From assembly GCF_011764505.1 (NCBI RefSeq), contig NZ_AP022839.1, positions 2,215,001-2,279,000 on the forward strand: a stretch of 64,000 bases of DNA, in the 5' to 3' direction. How positions within the stretch are numbered: the stretch's first letter is position 1; the number at the start of each line of letters is the position of its first letter. The stretch is from Legionella antarctica. GTDB lineage: Bacteria > Pseudomonadota > Gammaproteobacteria > Legionellales > Legionellaceae. Shown here in pieces: positions 26,915-36,325 of this stretch. The position numbers were made by a program, and so were the translations under genes. The notes under the pieces are model-generated. The model saw only the letters and a list, made by a program, of their open reading frames with translations, did not search any database and was not told the DNA's origin.

Positions 26915-27692
26915 CATATTGTATTTAAAAAGAACTCAGATTAAAAGGTTACTTAATATACTTGATGTATTGTCTAAATATAGTCCTACATATGTTTGGC
27001 AGCAACTCATTAGTGGTGTATTAATTATCGCGGACTGGCAAACAAATATTTTACAATCAGGTAAGCAGCGTGTTTATCTAACTATCGTACTTTTCACCAT
27101 TGCTCTGTGCTTGGTTGTAACCAGTGCTACTCAACATGCGATTCAAATTAAACTGCCCCAACCTTCTGTTTCCTGGCTGCCCATGTTTTTATTTTCCTGG
27201 ATCTTTGTATCTGCAATATATACCATTTGGGTTGACACTTATTTAAGAGGGCTAATTTTTTTAGGAATGTTTGGTTTAGGTGTCGCATTGTTGTTTTTGG
27301 TAAATGGGGCTCCCGATGTTGCAATGACGCAAGTATTGGTCGAAACCTTAATTGTCATTATTGTGGTGCTTAATTTATACCGTCAGCCCCACTTGCCAAA
27401 TATAGTAACTGAAGAAAAGAAAGTGTGTCTGATAAATATGACCATTGCCATCAGCATTGGAATATCGATCACATTACTATTGCTTACAATTACTCATCAA
27501 AACTTCGATCCGGAGATAGGGGATTACTTTCTAAAGAATAGCGTTAGTCTTGCGCATGGACGTAACGTTGTGAATGCTATTCTGGTTGATTTTCGTGCAT
27601 TAGATACCCTGGGAGAGGTTATTGTGGTTGCTACAGCATCACTCGGTATTTATGGACTTTTAAGACCACATAAAAAAGGTAAAAAGCGATGA
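26915..27692 (+). pseudogene. mrpA: Mrp antiporter subunit A, C-terminal fragment
   Basis: About 258 codons of native sequence follow the IS66 boundary. They contain the MrpA C-terminal region: a hydrophobic region with LRGLIFLGMFGLGVALLFLV, then NGAPDVAMTQVLVETLIVII (the MbhD 'GAPDLALTQLLVETL' motif), then NAILVDFRALDTLGEVIVVA (the MbhE-type motif). The large N-terminal proton-conducting domain, about two thirds of the usual 750-950 residues, is missing. The reading frame upstream comes from the IS end and offers no native start. MrpA is essential for Mrp Na+/H+ antiport, so the complex should be inactive. Confidence 0.85.
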
Positions 27693-28096
27693 AGTCACTT
27701 ATTCTTAGGACTGCATCAAATTTTTTACTCGTTATCACGTTACTCTTTTCGATCTGGGTATTATTTAGAGGACACAATTCTCCTGGTGGTGGCTTTATTG
27801 CTGGATTAATTGCAGCCAGCGGTTTCGCGTTATATTTATTGGCACACGGAGCGCAGGCATTGCGTGGGATAATTAGGGTAAAATTATCTTTGTTATTAGC
27901 ATCAGGATTCATATTTGGGCTGACTAGCGGATTAATCGCTTTATTGCAAAATAAGAATTTTTTAACAGGGATCTGGATTAATACAAAATATATTCATGGA
28001 CAAATTGGTTCACCCATTTTATTCGATATAGGTGTTTACCTGGTAGTATTAGGAAGTATATTGGTCATGATACTGGCCCTGGAGGAGTCCATATGA
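27689..28096 (+). CDS. mrpB: Mrp Na+/H+ antiporter subunit B
   Basis: This 135-residue membrane protein has four predicted helices and the MnhB signature LFRGHNSPGGGFIAGLIAAS near residues 25-45. It overlaps the mrpA fragment by 4 nt and mrpC by 4 nt, showing tight translational coupling. MrpB is one of the subunits of the six- or seven-part sodium/proton antiporter in the inner membrane. With mrpA truncated and its native promoter gone, expression depends on read-through from the IS66 end. Confidence 0.9.
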   Translation: MKSLILRTASNFLLVITLLFSIWVLFRGHNSPGGGFIAGLIAASGFALYLLAHGAQALRGIIRVKLSLLLASGFIFGLTSGLIALLQNKNFLTGIWINTKYIHGQIGSPILFDIGVYLVVLGSILVMILALEESI

Positions 28097-28470
28097 CCGA
28101 CATGATTTGCTGGCTAATTGGAAGCTTGATTAGCATTAGTATCTATCTGATCTTAAGTCCGCAAATTATGCGCTGGTTGTTTGGTATAGTCATTTTAAGC
28201 TCTACAATTAATTTAGTAATTTTTGTTGCTGGACGCTTGTTTTCTCAAAATCCTGCGTTTATTCCTGTGGGAGCGCAAGCTTCTGATGCCCAATTAGCTA
28301 ATCCGTTACCACAGGCACTTATTCTCACAGCAATTGTAATTAGTTTTGGATTGCTAGCTTTTGCCCTGGTACTTGTACGCAAAGTTTGGCGCACGTTTGA
28401 TACCACCAATTCCGATTTGTTAGGCTATTCGGATGGCAATCACTCCAAGACTGTGAAGGATAAGTCATGA
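28093..28470 (+). CDS. mrpC: Mrp Na+/H+ antiporter subunit C (NuoK-like)
   Basis: This 125-residue protein has three membrane helices, homologous in design to NuoK. Typical features are GIVILSSTINLVIFVAGR and DAQLANPLPQALILTAIVIS, the MnhC block 'DPLPQALVLTAIVI'. Start and stop codons overlap those of mrpB and mrpD by 4 nt each. The polar C-terminal tail is slightly longer than needed. Confidence 0.9.
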   Translation: MTDMICWLIGSLISISIYLILSPQIMRWLFGIVILSSTINLVIFVAGRLFSQNPAFIPVGAQASDAQLANPLPQALILTAIVISFGLLAFALVLVRKVWRTFDTTNSDLLGYSDGNHSKTVKDKS

Positions 28471-29960
28471 GTTGGTTACCTCTTTTACCATTATTAACAT
28501 GCTTTATTGTTATAATATTGAATTGCCTGTTTTTGCGAAATTCATTTTTACAAAAGTCCTTTCATCTTATAGGCGCAACTTTATTGTTAGTGGTCACGGG
28601 CTTACTTTTTTACGTTGTCTCTTTTCAAGAGATATTAGTTGTTCAACTAGGCGGATATAAAGCACCATTTGGTATCTCTTTTGTAATTGATAGACTAAGT
28701 GCCATTATGTTGCTCATTACTGGAATCATTGGATTTTGTGTCTCGATATATGCTATTCATGATATTAAAATCATGCATCAAAAATCAGGATTCTATCTTG
28801 CCTATTGGATACTATTAATGGGTTTATGCGGGGCTTTTTCAACCGGTGATTTATTTAATTTTTATGTCTGGTTTGAAGTAATGTTGATTGCCTCATTTGT
28901 TTTATTAGTATTAGGTAATCATAAAAAGCAATTAGACGGTGCAATGAAGTATGTAAGTTTGAATCTTGTTGCAACCATCTTAATGTTGTTAGCAATTGCT
29001 ATGCTTTATGCAATGGTAGGTACGCTTAACATGGCTGATTTGGGGCTGAAGCTTAAAGCATACCCTTTAACAGGCACAGTAACAACTGTTGTACTTTTAC
29101 TGGTAATAGCATTTGCCATTAAGTCGGCGTTATTCCCGTTGTTTTTTTGGCTCCCGGCATCCTATCATACAACGAATGTCACAACTGCTGCTATTTTTGC
29201 AGGCATGCTGACTAAAGCGGGCGTGTATGCACTGATACGCTTGACAACCCTCATTCTCCCAGATAGTCACTATATTTTATCACTATTATTATTTATTGCC
29301 GGCCTTACCATGTTAACCGGCGTATTAGGTGCAGCATCGGAGTTCCATTTCCGACGCCTGTTGTCTTTTCATATCATTAGCCAAATTGGCTATATGGTAA
29401 TGGGGCTCGGAATTTATACTCCCTTTGCTTTGGCCGGCACAATATTTTACATTGTTCACCATATTATCGTTAAAACCAATTTATTTTTAATTAGTGGTAT
29501 TTGCTCCAAAATTGGAAAAACAGCAGATATTCGTAAACTGGGAGGCTTTTATAAGCAGTATCCATATTTGGCAATACTTTTTTTTATTCCTGCCTTTTCC
29601 TTAGCCGGAATGCCCCCTTTATCTGGATTCTGGGGAAAGTTAATCTTATTAAAAGCAGCTTTACACTCATCTCATTATATTATTACAGTCATCGCACTTC
29701 TGGTCAGCCTATTAACCCTGTACTCAATGACTAAGATCTGGACGCAAGTGTTTTGGAAAGAACAATCATCGCACACGCTGTCCCCGGAGTCATTTGGTAA
29801 TATTAAATTATTCGTTATTCTCTCCCCTGTTATTATTCTTGCAGTGATGACCCTTACTATTGGTCTCTTTCCACAACCAGTTTTTAAAATAATGCTGCAA
29901 GCAGCTGAACAGATATCCCATCCAGAATGGTATATACATGCTGTGCTAGGAGTTGAATAA
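28467..29960 (+). CDS. mrpD: Mrp Na+/H+ antiporter subunit D
   Basis: This is a 497-residue protein of about 14 membrane helices, from the proton-conducting NuoL/M/N family. Conserved pieces include NFYVWFEVMLIASFVLLVLG with the transmembrane Glu, AFAIKSALFPLFFWLPASYH with the Lys, and PAFSLAGMPPLSGFWGKLIL. Length and motifs are normal, so this subunit is intact although its partner MrpA is not. Confidence 0.92.
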   Translation: MSWLPLLPLLTCFIVIILNCLFLRNSFLQKSFHLIGATLLLVVTGLLFYVVSFQEILVVQLGGYKAPFGISFVIDRLSAIMLLITGIIGFCVSIYAIHDIKIMHQKSGFYLAYWILLMGLCGAFSTGDLFNFYVWFEVMLIASFVLLVLGNHKKQLDGAMKYVSLNLVATILMLLAIAMLYAMVGTLNMADLGLKLKAYPLTGTVTTVVLLLVIAFAIKSALFPLFFWLPASYHTTNVTTAAIFAGMLTKAGVYALIRLTTLILPDSHYILSLLLFIAGLTMLTGVLGAASEFHFRRLLSFHIISQIGYMVMGLGIYTPFALAGTIFYIVHHIIVKTNLFLISGICSKIGKTADIRKLGGFYKQYPYLAILFFIPAFSLAGMPPLSGFWGKLILLKAALHSSHYIITVIALLVSLLTLYSMTKIWTQVFWKEQSSHTLSPESFGNIKLFVILSPVIILAVMTLTIGLFPQPVFKIMLQAAEQISHPEWYIHAVLGVE

Positions 29961-29962
29961 GA

Positions 29963-30301
29963 ATGAATGATCTACTCATAAAATTTATCCTGATTATAAA
30001 GTTTATGCTTATTTTTATTTGGCAAGTTTTAATTGCAAATCTTCGCGTAGCACATGACGTTATCACCCCGCGTTATCGAGCAAACCCAGGTGTTATTGCA
30101 ATTCCTCTGGATTGTAAAACTGATATCGAAATTACTTTACTGGCTATTATTATATCCCTTACACCTGGCACATTGGCATTAGATGTCTCTACTGATAAGA
30201 AAAAATTATATATTCATGCGATGTTTATTACAGATAAAGATAAACTAATTGCTGAAATAAAAAATCATTTTGAGAAACCTATAATGAGGATATTAACATG
30301 A
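29963..30301 (+). CDS. mrpE: Mrp Na+/H+ antiporter subunit E, short form
   Basis: The C-terminal part is a clear MnhE: ANLRVAHDVITP, IPLDCKTDIEITLLA, SLTPGTLALDVS and KKLYIHAMF. At 112 residues it is well below the usual 150-165; the first one or two membrane helices normally found before ANLRVA are missing and only one helix (IKFMLIFIWQVLI) remains. The mrpD stop lies 2 bp upstream, so there is no room for a longer start in this frame. Either a natural short variant or a deletion at the mrpD/mrpE border. Confidence 0.85.
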   Translation: MNDLLIKFILIIKFMLIFIWQVLIANLRVAHDVITPRYRANPGVIAIPLDCKTDIEITLLAIIISLTPGTLALDVSTDKKKLYIHAMFITDKDKLIAEIKNHFEKPIMRILT

Positions 30302-30600
30302 GCATTCAGGTATCGCATATAACATGGTATCTTTCTTTATCACTCGTCATGCTGTCTGTAGTTTTTTGCTTTATTCGAATAATTATTGGCCCAATTTTAC
30401 CTGATCGTGTGATTGCATTAGACCTAACAGCAAATTTATTAATTTCATTTATCGCCATATACAGCGTCATTACAAATCAACCTGTCTACATTGACGTTGT
30501 TATAGCTCTGGCGCTTATCATTTTTCTTACAACAGTTGCATTTGCAAATTTAATTGCATGGCAATCTTATAATAAAAAAGAACATAAAAAGGAGATATAA
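30298..30600 (+). CDS. mrpF: Mrp Na+/H+ antiporter subunit F
   Basis: This 100-residue protein has three membrane helices. The MnhF motif GPILPDRVIALDLTANLLIS is complete and the last helix contains DVVIALALIIFLTTVAFA. It overlaps mrpE by 4 nt and abuts mrpG (the last base of its stop is the first base of the next start). Confidence 0.9.
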   Translation: MSIQVSHITWYLSLSLVMLSVVFCFIRIIIGPILPDRVIALDLTANLLISFIAIYSVITNQPVYIDVVIALALIIFLTTVAFANLIAWQSYNKKEHKKEI

Positions 30601-30935
30601 TGAACATATTAAATGCAATTTTCATGTTATTTGGCTCATTATTTATATTAATTGCTGCAATTGGAATAGTGCGCATGCCGGATCTTTTAATGCGTATGCA
30701 TGCGGCAACTAAAGCAGGCACTCTAGGCACAGGGCTCATATTGATTGGAGTAATTTTTCATTTTCAAAAATGGAATGTCACAATTGAAGCATTACTTACA
30801 ATTCTATTTATTTTTCTTACCGCACCAATTGCATCACACTTATTAGCAAGAGCCGCTTATTTTCGTGGAATTAAACTAGCACAAATCACAATAACCGATG
30901 AGTTAAAAGGTAATTACGATCGTAACATGTCGTAA
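30600..30935 (+). CDS. mrpG: Mrp Na+/H+ antiporter subunit G
   Basis: This is a 111-residue, three-helix protein with the MnhG motif IGIVRMPDLLMRMHAATKAG and a second conserved block LTAPIASHLLARAAY. An AAGGAG ribosome-binding site lies within the end of mrpF. It is the last gene of the operon; about 100 bp follow before the convergent yajQ gene. Confidence 0.9.
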   Translation: MNILNAIFMLFGSLFILIAAIGIVRMPDLLMRMHAATKAGTLGTGLILIGVIFHFQKWNVTIEALLTILFIFLTAPIASHLLARAAYFRGIKLAQITITDELKGNYDRNMS

Positions 30936-31041
30936 CTGTCACGTGCAAAAACGAGGGGACTTCGACATCGTAAGACTTGCTTTGACAAGGTCTCACTCGA
31001 CTTAGCCGTCCAAGTACCTGCTTTATGACTGTCAACGAACC

Positions 31042-31527
31042 TTAGTCGCGGAAATTCTCATATTGCAAGGGCAACTCGATGTCCGATTTTTTTAACAAGG
31101 CGATAATTTCCTGAAGATCATCACGCTTTTTCCCTGTTACGCGAATCTTGTCTCCTTGAATGGATGCTTGAACTTTAGCTTTTGTATCTTTAATGTATTT
31201 TATTATTTCTTTGGCGGCAGGTTGATCAATACCTTGCTTAAATGTCATAGTTAATGAATAAAATTTACCACTATGTACTGGCTCATCCTCCATATCCACA
31301 CCTGATGTACTCAGATTGCGTTTAGTACAATGATTACGAAACAAATCTTCTAGCTGTCTTACCTGGAAATCAGATTCAGAACGCAAGGTCACAGTAAGCT
31401 CTTTTAATAAAATGGTAGCTTCTACACCTCGAAAATCAAAACGAGTACTGACCTCACGTACAGCATTTTCTACCGCATTGCGCAATTCAACTTCATCCGT
31501 TTCAGAAACTATATCAAAAGATGGCAT
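31042..31527 (-). CDS. yajQ: YajQ family nucleotide-binding protein
   Basis: This 161-residue UPF0234 protein starts MPSFDIVSETD, followed by VREVSTRFDFRG and an SDIELPLQYENFRD C terminus. The frame is open 12 codons further upstream, but all family members begin at MPSFD, so the start is ATG 31527. YajQ proteins have two RRM-like ferredoxin folds; some bind cyclic-di-GMP or nucleic acid. Convergent with the mrp operon. Confidence 0.92.
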   Translation of the reverse strand: MPSFDIVSETDEVELRNAVENAVREVSTRFDFRGVEATILLKELTVTLRSESDFQVRQLEDLFRNHCTKRNLSTSGVDMEDEPVHSGKFYSLTMTFKQGIDQPAAKEIIKYIKDTKAKVQASIQGDKIRVTGKKRDDLQEIIALLKKSDIELPLQYENFRD

Positions 31528-31772
31528 AACGAACCCATTAAAATCAAAAGTATAATTTAACAAAAAACATGGCTATGGGGAAGAAACCATCCATGATCGA
31601 TCTAAAAAAGTCACTCAAGCTGATATGTTGCTTAATCTAAAAAAGAATGTTATCAAATAAATTGATGTAAATATCAACTAGTTGATTAGAGAAATCATTA
31701 CTCGGTAGTAAATGGACCCACTGCCAGACAATAAACATCCTCACAGGATTCATTTTCTCAAGGAGTGAGAAT

Positions 31773-33253
31773 ATGGTAAGAAACAAAAATGAACATCAAG
31801 CTTCCTATAGACCTCTACCCCACAAAAACCGCTTTTGGCTTTATTCTGAACATTGTTATACCGAAGAAGATTTAGCGTTACGAGAATGGATTCTAAAAAT
31901 TCGAGCAAACTCAGGAATTGATGAGGATTATTTAACCAATCCAAGCTCCTGGTTTACTGAGGATCAACAGGCTCTGATCAATGTATATGAGAATGCGTGG
32001 TTTTACTCCAGTGCATTTAAAACCCGCCACGTGTTATCCCGTGATGATTTTCACGTTCAACCAGTTGACAGCCAACGCCTTCAATGGCCTGCCTTATATG
32101 ATTTGATGCAAAATGTTGGTGATTATCTCCTGATAAGAAATCAGGATTTGCCACCGGAACATTTGAATCAACCGATGAACTATGTCCTGCTTGATATTAA
32201 TTTTATATTAAAAGGACTAAGCCAGAACTCCAACATTGAGCAAGTTAAAGAACAGTTAGAAATATTGACTCGATATGTACGTACTATTGAAAAAAATAGT
32301 TCACCCACTGTTGGTTCGGATCGTTTGTTTATGGCTAATTTTCGCCGAATAATTGATGATAACATCACCCCTCAGTTAACTTATTTTATGGATACACAAT
32401 TACTCAAAGAACGGTTTAACGAACTCTCAAAAACCATTAAAAAAGCGTCCACTGAACGCAACCGGATATTACATTTTGCTCTTAATATAAATTCGGTGAA
32501 TCCTCACCCTTATGATTTCTCAACAGCAGCTCCTGCAGACTCGAGTGCCTATCCCACTCAAATAGCAAAAAACTGTGGTAGCAGTAATAATGAACTATCT
32601 ACCGAAATTACATCAATCTTGCGATTAACCGTGGAACAACTAAAAGCCTGTCCTAATTTCAATTTAATTTCCATGGATGAAGAAATTTTAAGTCATTATG
32701 CAAAAGCAGTATCTGATCTAAATGAATTGGACCGGTTTCAAAACGTTATTTCCCAAGTGATGGTTTTATTGAATCAAGCAGGTGAAGTCTATACCGTCTA
32801 TCAATTCAAAGAACAAATGTTACATTTACTCAATCAAATTGAAGGATTTATTGATAACTCTTCCCTTCATGTCGAAGCAATTATCCATGCCAATACCCAA
32901 GCATATCATAAGGCTATTGAGGTAGAGCAAAACTTATCTCTCTGGCAGAAATGGCTGACTACAGAACAAGATAAATTAACCACCTTTATTAAAAATCAAG
33001 ATACCTTAGCGCAATTTCCATCCACTAATTCTGATTTGTCCAAAACAAATAAGGTATTGAAAGGTCAAGTTAATGAAGTGATCAGTCATTTAAACCAATC
33101 CAAAACAAGAAAAATAACCTTTGATAGTCTTGCTGAACAAGCACAAGAGCTTAATAAGTTAATGCTATCAATGCATCAATGGATTAAAATTCAGTATGAA
33201 ATTAAAGGCATTGAACCGCCAAAACTTCCAGAACCGCTTAAACTAGTACCACG
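31773..33253 (+). pseudogene. effector-like coiled-coil gene, segment 1 of 3 (split by IS21 and IS3)
   Basis: The ATG follows AAGGAG at good spacing. 493 native codons run to the IS21 insertion, after which 7 IS-derived residues precede a stop. The region is soluble and helical, with no family I recognise (for example YTEEDLALREWILKIR, then SEHCYTEED earlier). Removing IS21 (33254-35769 plus one CCACG) and IS3 (35964-37426 plus one GAT) joins 31773-33253, 35775-35963 and 37430-37754 in one frame of 1995 nt, a 664-aa protein with a membrane helix about 110 residues before its end. The exact frame restoration shows that this was one intact gene until recently. Confidence 0.85.
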
Positions 33254-33325
33254 TGTCATGGGTCACGATTACTAGCCCACCCTCTGGCCACTCAAAGTAG
33301 CCCACTTAGGGTAAATTTTTTTAAC

Positions 33326-34081
33326 TCACTTGTCATCTACTAAATTAAATTTCGGTATAAATTTTTTCCTGTATGACTCCCCATCAAGAACAATTCGATA
33401 AGCTTTATTTACGATACGATCTAATGCTGCGTTTGCCATAACCGGATCATAAAATAGCTCCATCCATCCTTCTATTTTACGGTTAGTAGTTATAATTAGC
33501 ATAGAGTTTACATGGATAGCTGCTATTAAATCATACAGATCAGTGGACTGTTCTGGCGATAATGCTTTCAGCCCGAAGTCATCTAAAATAAGCACATCGT
33601 ATCGTGAGTAACGTTTAAAAAGCGCAGTCCATGTTTCATCCGCTCTTGCTTGGTGGAACTGATTTAACAGTTCATTCGCTCTTATAAAGCAGACTTTTTT
33701 ATGTCGTTGACATGCCATTAGACCCAGGGCTTGAGCCAGGTGAGTCTTTCCGGTGCCAACAGGTCCCATGATGATGACATGGTTTTTTTCTTTGATAAAC
33801 TTCCCTGTCATCAGGGTGCGGATGGCTTGTGTGACTTGTGTTGAATATCGAGCCAGTTCAAAATTTTCAAAACACTGAGGCTCCTCAAATCGAGCTTGCC
33901 TTACACGCCCAGCAAGCAATTTTTGTTGACGAGCCTCATCCTCATCCTGAAACAACATTGAGAGCAACTCTTCATAAGAGAGGGACGCTGCGCGAGCCTG
34001 TTCTACTCTTGCTAGCAGTGTGTCTGGGATCCCTGTCAAACGTAGTTTTTTTGCAAGCTCTAACATATTGATATCACTCAT
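33326..34081 (-). CDS. istB: IS21 helper ATPase IstB, copy 2
   Basis: Identical in protein sequence to the copy at 7740-8495, with Walker A GPVGTGKT and Walker B LILDD. The start is chosen at ATG 34081 with GGAGG upstream, overlapping the istA stop by 8 nt, for the same reasons as in copy 1. Confidence 0.95.
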   Translation of the reverse strand: MSDINMLELAKKLRLTGIPDTLLARVEQARAASLSYEELLSMLFQDEDEARQQKLLAGRVRQARFEEPQCFENFELARYSTQVTQAIRTLMTGKFIKEKNHVIIMGPVGTGKTHLAQALGLMACQRHKKVCFIRANELLNQFHQARADETWTALFKRYSRYDVLILDDFGLKALSPEQSTDLYDLIAAIHVNSMLIITTNRKIEGWMELFYDPVMANAALDRIVNKAYRIVLDGESYRKKFIPKFNLVDDK

Positions 34082-35621
34082 AATGAGCCTCCATCGTTGA
34101 GCTGTAATCACTTGCTGCGCGAATATAGGCAAAGTTCTCATGATTGGCCGAGCGCTTAGTGGAGAATGTTCTCGTGTCTTTTTTATCCAGGCCTTCCGTG
34201 AGGATTTTTTTCAATGATTGATGAGTATAATTATCAAATAAAATCGCGCGTAAACATGCATTTTCAAGGCGCTCATTACCGTATTCCTCAACCAAGCGGA
34301 TGATAGCCTGGGCTTTTCTTAAGCTCGTTCTAGAGCCTTCAGCCAGTACCTTTGTGACCATTTCCTCCGTTGCCTGACCAATTGCTTTGGCCGCTTCAAT
34401 ACAAACGCCAGCAGTATTTTCTAAGTAATACTTTGCAGAATTATGGTAGTCATTGGGATCCGTTTCCCACTGTCCACGCCCGTAGTTACGAATATGGGTC
34501 TTAATCAAAGCATGATTCACATAGGCCTGAACGGTCTTCAAGCCAACTCTAATTTTAACCTTTGTCCCGATATGTATCGTTGGCACAGAATAAAAATTAC
34601 CAGCAACAACAAAATGATGGTCACGATGAACTTGAGCATCCATCCAAATGGGCATATCAAAAGCGCCTGCTGGCAGTGGGTTTAATAAATTAAATTCTTC
34701 ATTTTTAAATACGTCAATTGGCTTTTCACCAGTGGTACTGCAGATGACGTGCGATACCTTATTAGCGCACCAATCACGTGCAAAGGCGTTCATCGAGGCC
34801 AAATCATCATAGGTTATCCCCGCGATAACCTGTTCTTTTACCAATTGAACACTACGCTCAACCTTCCCCTTGTGCTCGGGCGTTCGAGCCTTCGCCGGAT
34901 CGGCTATAAAGTCATAAAAGCGAGATAACTCTGCATAGGTTTCATTGACCGTTGGATCATAAATATGTGCTTTAATAATTCCCGATTTCAAATTGTCTAA
35001 AAGAATGCAGTTGGGCACGCCTCCAAAAAAATGAAAGGCATTGATATGGCTTTGCGCCCATGATTGCTGATTTTGAGAATGTACAAACTCAACATATCGA
35101 TACCGACTATGTGATAACGTCATAATAAAAGCGTATGTTTTTTTATTATTGATAAACCCAACAAACGCATAGTCAACTTGTGCTTCATGCCCAGGCTTTG
35201 TTAACAAATGTACCGTAGCCTTAGGCAACGAGGGGAAATGACGTTCAATATAACGACTAAGACTTCTTCGACTGCTAACAAGACCATTATCGCTTAAAAT
35301 TCGGTGTATCTGCATATGGGTAATCCACTTCTCAGTGAGGAGTGATGCTATTTTTTCGTGATGCGCCTCAAGTTCTTTTTCTGATTTATTGGGTCTGTTG
35401 TTGGCTGTAGTATTAACGATTTTATTATGTATCTGCAAAGCGATAACTTCGAGCTCATCATTGGAAATATCCTCCTGATAACCCAAATCCTTGGCCATTG
35501 AAACGTACTTGCGTATGCTCATTCGTGAAACGCTTAGAGACTTTTCAATATTGCGTTGAGTCATCCCTTTTTTGTGCTGATATAGCACCTCTCTAATTTC
35601 TGCCATTGTTTTAATCCTCAT
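34074..35621 (-). CDS. istA: IS21 transposase IstA, copy 2
   Basis: Identical in protein sequence to the copy at 6200-7747: N-terminal HTH, DDE residues D150, D209 and E255, 515 aa. Since both copies are intact, IS21 is probably still mobile in this strain. Confidence 0.95.
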   Translation of the reverse strand: MRIKTMAEIREVLYQHKKGMTQRNIEKSLSVSRMSIRKYVSMAKDLGYQEDISNDELEVIALQIHNKIVNTTANNRPNKSEKELEAHHEKIASLLTEKWITHMQIHRILSDNGLVSSRRSLSRYIERHFPSLPKATVHLLTKPGHEAQVDYAFVGFINNKKTYAFIMTLSHSRYRYVEFVHSQNQQSWAQSHINAFHFFGGVPNCILLDNLKSGIIKAHIYDPTVNETYAELSRFYDFIADPAKARTPEHKGKVERSVQLVKEQVIAGITYDDLASMNAFARDWCANKVSHVICSTTGEKPIDVFKNEEFNLLNPLPAGAFDMPIWMDAQVHRDHHFVVAGNFYSVPTIHIGTKVKIRVGLKTVQAYVNHALIKTHIRNYGRGQWETDPNDYHNSAKYYLENTAGVCIEAAKAIGQATEEMVTKVLAEGSRTSLRKAQAIIRLVEEYGNERLENACLRAILFDNYTHQSLKKILTEGLDKKDTRTFSTKRSANHENFAYIRAASDYSSTMEAHYE

Positions 35622-35774
35622 CTCATAACAAATCCGTTAGTTATTGGTAATGACCAAACTAACACTGTTTATTTGCTACTCAAAGTGGGACTCAGAGATG
35701 GCCATGGAGTGGGCCATTAATCGTGGCCAAACCCGACCTTTAGTGGGCTAGTAATCGTGGCCCATGACACCACG

Positions 35775-35963
35775 TTCTAAAGCACGACTAAAAACCGTTA
35801 CCAACTCATCTCCTCCCCCCATTACTTTCTTCACAGCGAGTACAGATTCTTTTGGTGTTCTTCAATCATCTCCTGCAATTTGCCTAACAAATAATAGTGA
35901 ATGTTCAATAGAATCGATCCAACTTGAGTCCACACAAAATGGACTCTTATATCTAGGGCTGAT
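35775..35963 (+). pseudogene. effector-like gene, segment 2 of 3 (between IS21 and IS3)
   Basis: 63 codons of the interrupted gene, reading on from ...KLVPR with SKARLKTV and ending in LLYLGLI, the first part of a membrane helix. An apparent separate frame here begins at an ATG lying in the IS21 end and finishes inside IS3; it is not a gene of its own. Segment 3 continues the helix. Confidence 0.85.
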
Positions 35964-36040
35964 TAATATAGGCGCGGTTTTCTGGACACAAAAAAAGGTT
36001 TTTTAAGAGCTATTCTTCTTAATACAAAGAGGAGAATAAA

Positions 36041-36325
36041 ATGTCTAAAAAGCGAGCTTATTATACGGCGGCCAAGAAGGCAAAAATAACGCTAGCTGCG
36101 ATTGAGGGGAAACTCACACAAGCGCAAATTACCAGTGAATACGGTGTTCACGCAACGCAGGTAAAAACTTGGAAGCAATCGGCCATCAAAGCCATTAACG
36201 ATTTATTCTCTGGGGCTAATGAAAAAGAAGCCAAGTCCCAAGAGCAGCTTGTTGAGGCATTATATCAAGAAATTGGTCGACTTCAAGCGCAGCTATCTTG
36301 GCTAAAAAAAAAGCATGAACTTTAG
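36041..36325 (+). CDS. IS3-family transposase OrfA, copy 2
   Basis: Identical to 3324-3608: 94 residues, HTH around TQAQITSEYGVHATQVKTW and a leucine-rich C-terminal helix. An AGAGGAG ribosome-binding site lies just upstream. Its last codons overlap orfB by 11 nt near a run of nine A residues (36304-36312). Confidence 0.92.
   Translation: MSKKRAYYTAAKKAKITLAAIEGKLTQAQITSEYGVHATQVKTWKQSAIKAINDLFSGANEKEAKSQEQLVEALYQEIGRLQAQLSWLKKKHEL

Larger units (their letters stand above)
33254..35769 (-). mobile_element. IS21-family insertion sequence, copy 2 (2516 bp)
   Basis: Same length and encoded proteins as copy 1, in the opposite orientation. It is flanked by a 5-bp direct repeat, CCACG, at 33249-33253 and 35770-35774, the mark of a simple transposition. 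It interrupts the gene starting at 31773. The ends begin TGTCATGGGTCACG and, on the other strand, TGTCATGGGCCACG. Confidence 0.95.

Noticed and set aside
24780..26930. 8-bp target duplication around the IS66 element
   Set aside because: CGATTAAC and CATATTGT do not match, nor do flanks shifted by a few bases, so a simple insertion is not supported.
8568..33253. Inversion between the two IS21 copies as the cause of the broken junctions
   Set aside because: Copy 2 retains a matching 5-bp target duplication and its host gene reconnects in frame, so it was not exchanged with copy 1; a partner outside the window is needed.
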